Origin: Chamaea fasciata
Taxonomy: Eukaryota > Chordata > Aves > Passeriformes > Sylviidae
Direction: 5' to 3'
Length of the DNA stretch: 64,000 bases
NCBI GenBank assembly: GCA_029207755.1
Contig: JARCOQ010000002.1
Coordinates: 56,633,172 to 56,697,171, forward strand
Of the stretch, positions 57,905-64,000 are shown in pieces (within the stretch, counting starts at the first letter, position 1; each line of letters begins with the position of its first letter). Under the pieces are notes generated by a model. The model ran no database searches, was not told where the DNA came from, and saw only the letters and a program-made list of their open reading frames with translations. The translations under genes were made by a program, and so were the position numbers.

Positions 57905-60900
57905 TTCCCCCACCCAGCCCTGTGTGACTGTTCTCCCCACGGTTCTGCAAAAAAAGTCGTGTTAATTCACCGGCTGCAGCTGGCAGCCTGTTTGCTACAG
58001 TCACGCACAGGGGTGGAGGAGAAGCCTGCGGAGTGAGTCATGGCTGTAAGAGGCCCTCCGGTTGTTTATGGCAAAAACAGGGGGGTGGCTCCTTCAACAT
58101 GTGGGAAATACGGGGAGTAAGAGTTGCCTCGATCCATCCTACGAGGACAGGACGGTGGTACCTGTACCTAGCACCCCCGCCCCAGCTCGCTGTCGGGCCG
58201 CCTGAGAAAGGAGGTGGGGAGGTTGCCTTTTCCTCTCACAAGGAGGGCTTGTGGTCAGACTGTCATAGCTAGCTGCAGGAGTTTTGCGTTTGTCAGCGTT
58301 TCCATTAGAAGTGTACTTTTTATGTAGTTCGCAACATGGCTATAAATATATGCCCTAGGTTGAAATTTGGTTGATGGCTTCTTCTCCATCTAAGTGACTT
58401 TTGAAATGATTCTGCTTAGATGCTAAGTGGAAGCCCATGGAAAATACTGGCTTTTTATGTTTCTTTCAACTTTAAAGTTTAGCTGCTTACACACGTGGAC
58501 TCATTTACAGCTGTTAGTCCAAAAAAATTCCTTCCCTCCTGAGTTTGTTAAATTGGGGAAGAGTTTAAAGGCTTTGCGTCTGTAGGCATTGGTCATTAAT
58601 TAGTGCAGCAGAGACTCTGAAGACTCTTACAGGGTCCCTGCTGCCTCGAGTAAGGACACCCACCTACAGAAGGGACATGGGACATTGTGTGTCCTCACAG
58701 CTCTAACCCCCGAGTGCCAGGGCAGTTCCAATGCCTCAGCACCGTGGACAAGAAGCTGGTGCTAAAATCAAGGCAGAATACTTTAACTTCCCTCTGTGGG
58801 ATTTTAATTTTTTGTTCTTTCTTTTTATCGTGTCCGTTGAATTGCTGCTTCTGAGACAGGGAACAAGCCCAGTATTTAGGAGCTTTCATTGTGTACACCT
58901 CTGTATACACACTGGATCTGGATCCCGTGAAACATGCCTGCCACCCAGTGGATGTCGCTGATCTCTATATATTCTATACATTTACCTCCTCTCCCCTGTG
59001 CCCAGCCCTACCCCGTCGGTAAGTTTGCAAAGCCAAGGGCTCAGGATGCCGGGCTCATCTGTCCACCGTGGGCCTATGCCCGAGGATGGTGTTGGCTGTG
59101 ACAGGATGTGACAGTGTCCTTCCCGGCCAGCTCGGGATCAGAGGTGCGTCCCCCAAGGTGTAGCAGCTCTCTGGCTGGGCAGCAGTGAGAAGAGGTAACA
59201 TGTATGAGGCAAAAAACTGTACAGGAGAGGCAGCTTCGTGGTTGAGACAGCTGGAGAATCGGATTTTGCAGCCCCGTCCTTTACCGTCGATTTCTTCATG
59301 AGCATAAAGGTTTTTGCCTGTGGTCTGTTGGGTTTTCTGGGAGCCTGGCCTGAGTCCCTGGGATCCGCTTCGCAGTTATGCTAAACTTAACCATCTGGAA
59401 TATAAGCGAGTGTCTGTTTGCTCTCTGTGTACAGAAGATGTTTTGCAGGTCTAAGCATGTTAGAAATACAAGCCTTGAGTTTCAGAATTGCTCACTCAGT
59501 GTCTACTGTTTTTTGCTTTAATCTCTCTTAGTTTCCCATATTAAAAATACGTGGATGACAGCATCCTTTATCTTACAGATTACTGTAGTGATGAGAACCA
59601 TATAAGAACCTGAGAGAAAAGAAATAATTTCCTCTGTGATTTGAAAGTGAGCAGTGTTGCTCTAGAGAACAAGGGCAAAAAGAGGAGCTTGTGTGTTAAT
59701 TATATCAAAGCTTCAGTGGGAAAAAATGTGACCAGGTCAGTTGCAAATACAGATTGATCTAATTAGAGATTGATGCATATAAGCACTAGGAGACATTTTT
59801 AGTTACTGTAGACCACTTAGTTCTAATAATTTCTAAATTCTGCTTTGCTTATCATGTTTTTAATACTGCAATTTGTAAGTAATTTTCTATATTTTCTGTC
59901 CCTTAGGAAAAGCACCAAAAAGCAGACAGGCAGCCTAGGGTGGCATATTTGTGTCACTCTCCTTCATCAGCTGGATTTGTAATGTAGCATCTGGGACTCT
60001 GCTGTCAGAGCCCCCTGTTGAGGGTAAACAGTGGTGGTAGGTCGTGGCTGTGGTCTGTGTTGGTGTTCTTGCTCATATCCCTTGTGTTATCTGATCACAA
60101 TGAGAACCTGAGAAGAATGTGGATGTGGCCTAGAGAACACCTACTGAAAATGCACACAGTGCAATTTGGTTTTGGACATTTGACCAAATGCAGGTGGACT
60201 TCTCATGGGGGCAGCAAAACAGGGGCCTCCAATATATGGGCTCCACCCCTCATTCAGGTCTGTCATTGGGAGATGGAAGAGCATGATAGCCTTTTGAGTT
60301 TGCCAGATGCCTATTGCTGTTGGGAGACAGCATTTTCCCTGGTTTGGTTCTGAAAACAGCTGAAGTATTTTGGCCGAGTTCTTTTAATCCCAGTCTGCCT
60401 CTTTCTGCACCCCTCACTCAGAGGTAACTTCTAAGCACATGGAACAAAATTTAGCCTGAGGCAGACATTCAGCTTGGAAAATTTCAACCCAAACAGTCAG
60501 AGTCTGGCCAAGTTACAAGCAGCTGGAAGCAGCATCTTGCATTGGAAGTGTTGAGCAGCTGCCTAATAGGCGACGCTACAAGCTTCACCAATTCTGTGTG
60601 TATATGTTTTTGTACATGGAAATATGCTGCTGAATTACAATGTTATTTGATTGGTTACTTGCTCTACTAACTGTTCTTTTGTTGTTTTTGTTTGGTTTTT
60701 TGGTTTTGTTTTTTATTTTTTTTTTCTTACTAGATAAAGGAACCTAAACATCTTTGGTTAATGCTATGAATGATTTTCCTTACTCACATTATTCATTGTT
60801 TTCTTGGCTGAAAAATAGAAAACTTTAAAATGGAGCCTCTGAAATAAATTACAAGCCAGGGCTTACTCGTTCTGAATATTTCGAAATGACTTAACGATTG

Positions 60901-62958
60901 TTAAAGACCAGTTTACAGTAGAACTAAAGCAAATTGCTTCCCAGCGTTTTGAATTGTGAAAAACCCACATCTCCTAAATTCCTAAGATATTCATCAACTG
61001 CTCTATTGTAGCAGACTCACCCTATATTGTATCCCTGATATATCTATTAAGTCTGCAGTGAAGTGTGAGTTTAAAACAATTGTGCCATGGAGTCACTGTG
61101 GAATAAATACCACAAACATTGGCAAAGTTGCTTCATAAATCTTTCTTAGTTTAGAGAGGAACTTAGGCGTGCCTTTTTTCTTCTATGGGAGTGCAGCTGT
61201 TTCTTCTGAGGTTCCCTGGGGGCTGGATCTTGGTATAAGGCTGGTTAATATCAATATATTCACAGCTTTTGTGATGATATCGCATCATTACCAGCACATA
61301 ATGTGCAGGTTTGTGCACGTGTGGAACAAGTTACTAGTACATGATACTCCAAATAATTTTCTTAAATGATCAGCATCCATCAGAAGGCATTTTTCATGCA
61401 GCCACATACAAAGGAACCAGGATTGTGGTTACGCCAGCACGATAGGGGACTGTCCTCAAACTGGTGATTTATTGGAAGAAGGCTTAAGAATTTGTGCGAA
61501 GAATCATCTCAATGGGAGTTTTCATTGCAGTGCTGCCACTGAAGTGTGGTCTTGGCTGTGTAGCAATATAAATATTGCACAGAAGTAGGAAAGTACGTGG
61601 CATTAGTAAGATCACAGGAATTCCATGTCTGGTTTTGCTGCTCACACGTGAGCAAGGATGTGAAATATTAATAAGAGCACAGTGACAAAAGTGATCCAGG
61701 GTTTGGAGACCGGGTGTCACAATTGCACATTGTACATCTGAGAGAGGAAATGGTGCATCATTCACGTGTGTAAGGAAAATACGTGATATTTACTTGACCA
61801 TCCAGTGTCTGCAAGATGAAGTTAGGCTTGTTGTACTTTGAAATAACAAGTAGCAACGAGGGCCATAAAGGACTATGGTGGATTTGCAGTTGCTGAGCGT
61901 GTTTAGGGTTGCTGGGGTTTTCTTCTCAAAGATGTGCTTATACTTGCTTTGGTGGAGGATGTTTCCAGTATGTGTAGAAGGGGGAAGGACTTTACTCCAT
62001 TCACCTGCATTTTTCCCTAGATTGAAAAAACAAGATGACTTGCAGTGCTTTCCTTGTATTATAGCACATGTTGCTGCCTCGACAAGATTACAGTAAAATG
62101 CCATGCTTCAGTACTTGGCTGGTTTTCTCCTGGCTCGGCAGGACCATTTTTTCTTAGTGCCTAATTTGACTTCTGGGAGTATGATTAATTTTTATGTACT
62201 TCCCTCTAGAGTATCAACATCTGGTGGCAGCTGGTGACAGGATATCAGATCCTCACTTTACAGAGTCCCCTCCTATTCCCAGGTTGGTGTATCATCTTTC
62301 TTTGTTCAGGATACTGTCAGTTATATTCAGAGATGAAAAAATTTTTTTCTGCCTTTAGATAGGCAAGGACATTGCTCAGTGTTCAGAAGTCAGCTGTTCG
62401 CTGCTCTCCCCTTTACCATCTCTCTGTCCTTGGGGCATTCCTGTCCCGCAGCCACATCTGCTCAGGCAGACAGAGGCAGGCAGTGTGCACATGGCCTGGC
62501 AGCAGAACACCCCCGGCAGTCACCAAAACAACAGAGGGTATGTCGGTGAAATCATTTGGTAACCTGACACATGACTGACTGCCTGAATCAAGTTGAAGCA
62601 TTAACTGCAACGCTCCTTTTCAGGCAGCTTCACAAGAAACCTGAAGGTTTAATTTGGCCTGGGAATTGAACTTGAGCCTAGCTAGCTATAAGACAGTGCT
62701 TTATAATTCCGTGCTCCATTCTTTTTGATATAACAAAGAGACACATTTTTTCATCTGGCAGCTGAACTAGGACAAATATACTCTAAAGTGTTGAATTATT
62801 TCTTTCTGTGAAAAACTTATTTTATTGCATGTACTTTAGTGTATGTGGTATCAAAAGCCTGATGTTCAGTCTTCTACAGTGGTTTTGGTTTGGCTTTTTC
62901 ATTCACACTTTAAGATATCCTATGAAGGTTTTAAGGTAATAAAACATTTTCTCTATAG

Positions 62959-63019
62959 GATGAGTTTACTGGAAGTTTTCTTGTTGAGAACAACTGAAAC
63001 TTGAGGAGACCAAGTTCTT
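62959..63019 (+). other. Exon-like segment, possible 5'UTR exon of the ELF1 transcript
   Basis: A good acceptor (ACATTTTCTCTATAG) and a good donor (TTCTT|GTAAGT) bracket 61 bases. It would carry a short upstream reading frame of 14 codons (ATG at 62960). No homology is recognised; this rests on splice-site shape only. Confidence 0.25.
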
Positions 63020-64000
63020 GTAAGTCACTGTCTTTAGACTTGAAAGCATGTATATATGAGTGTTTCCACTGACTTGGAAATACTCAAGCACTCCTCTTAA
63101 ACATGATTTTTCAATACATTTTCCTCATCTCCCCTATTGAGATGTTCATATTTGAGAAAATAATGACAGTACAGCCTTCTAGGGTTTGGCCCACAGGCCT
63201 GTTGCTATGTTCAGTGGAGTTAATAATAATGCACTATTGATTTCTAGGACACACAGGAGCCGACTTAATAACAAAAGTACAAATCTGATTGGATGTTTTC
63301 AATTTTAAAGAGCTCCAGTTAGGCTATTTAATAAATTTCTTCTCAGAAAATGGCAGAATCAGAGAACAATAAATTTGGCATTCTATTTTGATGTTTCAGT
63401 ACTTGGATAAAACTTGTTTTAATGTAAGGTGATAATGAATATTGCCACATTGTGTCTGTTTTGAAAGTGCAGTCTTGGGTTGCAGTTTGCCACTTTGTGA
63501 CACCTTATTGTGTTTGTAATATCTAGTGAGTTTCATTCCCTTCCTGGATGTGAGGAGAAACAATGTTTGAGGCTGAGATTAAAATTATCAGAATTGTTAA
63601 GTGTCCATCTCAGAGGCATACCAAATTTGAACATAATACTGTCAAATAGTTGAGCTATACTGTTTGTATGCTTAACAGCACAAATTTATGTGTGTAGGGT
63701 AATTATGCAACCTGAATTAACAACTGCTGAAAATAATAGTAGGACTGTGTTATCTGTCAGGTTTGATTTTCCACCTCACCACAGCCAAGTGTCACTATAA
63801 TCAGAATAGTCAATAGTTAGGTGTTTTTATGGAATGCATTACTCTGTACCTGTTATGCAAACTTCCCATTTGGTCCCTCATCCAGCACACCTGTAGCCAG
63901 TGAAGATGTAAATTTGCCCACTCTCCAGAATTTAACTTCCTTCTTTTATTTGTATGTGTGTACAGAAATCTTTTTTTCTTATTACAACCTAGTACTAAAA

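Larger units (their letters stand above)
57275..64000 (+). other. ELF1: Probable ELF1 first intron (partial)
   Basis: 6.7 kb, GC-rich for the first 600 bases, then AT-rich single-copy sequence with no recognisable coding exon, no clear CR1 and a few T-rich runs (near 60.7 kb). One exon-like segment at 62959-63019 is listed separately. Confidence 0.4.

Overview
The window looks like vertebrate, almost certainly avian, nuclear DNA. Its genes are split by GT-AG introns, the promoters are CpG islands in otherwise AT-rich DNA, the introns are compact, and the only dispersed repeats I can recognise are truncated CR1 LINE ends. There is no bacterial, viral or plasmid organisation. The gene content matches the conserved NAA16 - MTRF1 - WBP4 - ELF1 block (human 13q14.11). 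I cannot name the species.

Layout. (1) 1-13.06 kb, minus strand: the 5' end of NAA16, an auxiliary subunit of the NatA N-terminal acetyltransferase. Coding exon 1 lies in a CpG island at about 13.0 kb and exon 2 at about 1.9 kb. The rest runs off the left edge. The 11-kb first intron holds several CR1 fragments. (2) 13.06-17.2 kb: the NAA16/MTRF1 divergent intergenic region. (3) About 17.2-31.04 kb, plus strand: complete MTRF1 (mitochondrial release factor), with an inferred non-coding first exon in a CpG island and nine coding exons giving 454 residues, including the GGQ motif. (4) 31.04-38.87 kb: convergent intergenic region between MTRF1 and WBP4. It contains no kelch gene, although human has KBTBD6 and KBTBD7 here. 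(5) 38.87-57.02 kb, minus strand: complete WBP4 (FBP21, spliceosomal WW protein), ten exons giving 391 residues. Its ATG is split by intron 1. (6) 57.0-64.0 kb: a CpG island shared with a divergent plus-strand transcript, probably the 5' untranslated first exon and first intron of ELF1. No ELF1 coding exon is in view.

The genes are unrelated housekeeping functions (co-translational N-acetylation, mitochondrial translation termination, pre-mRNA splicing, ETS transcription factor) held together by synteny, not a pathway. Exon boundaries were worked out by hand from reading frame, phase and splice dinucleotides. In both complete genes every junction phase agrees and the assembled frames are open from start to stop. 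I found no undescribed biological system. The points most worth checking are the split WBP4 start codon, the WBP4/ELF1 bidirectional promoter, the matching intron positions in the two WBP4 WW domains, a duplicated PYGKW motif, a microsatellite that serves as a splice-acceptor tract, a 23-bp minisatellite, a CpG-dense patch in MTRF1 intron 8, and the missing KBTBD genes.
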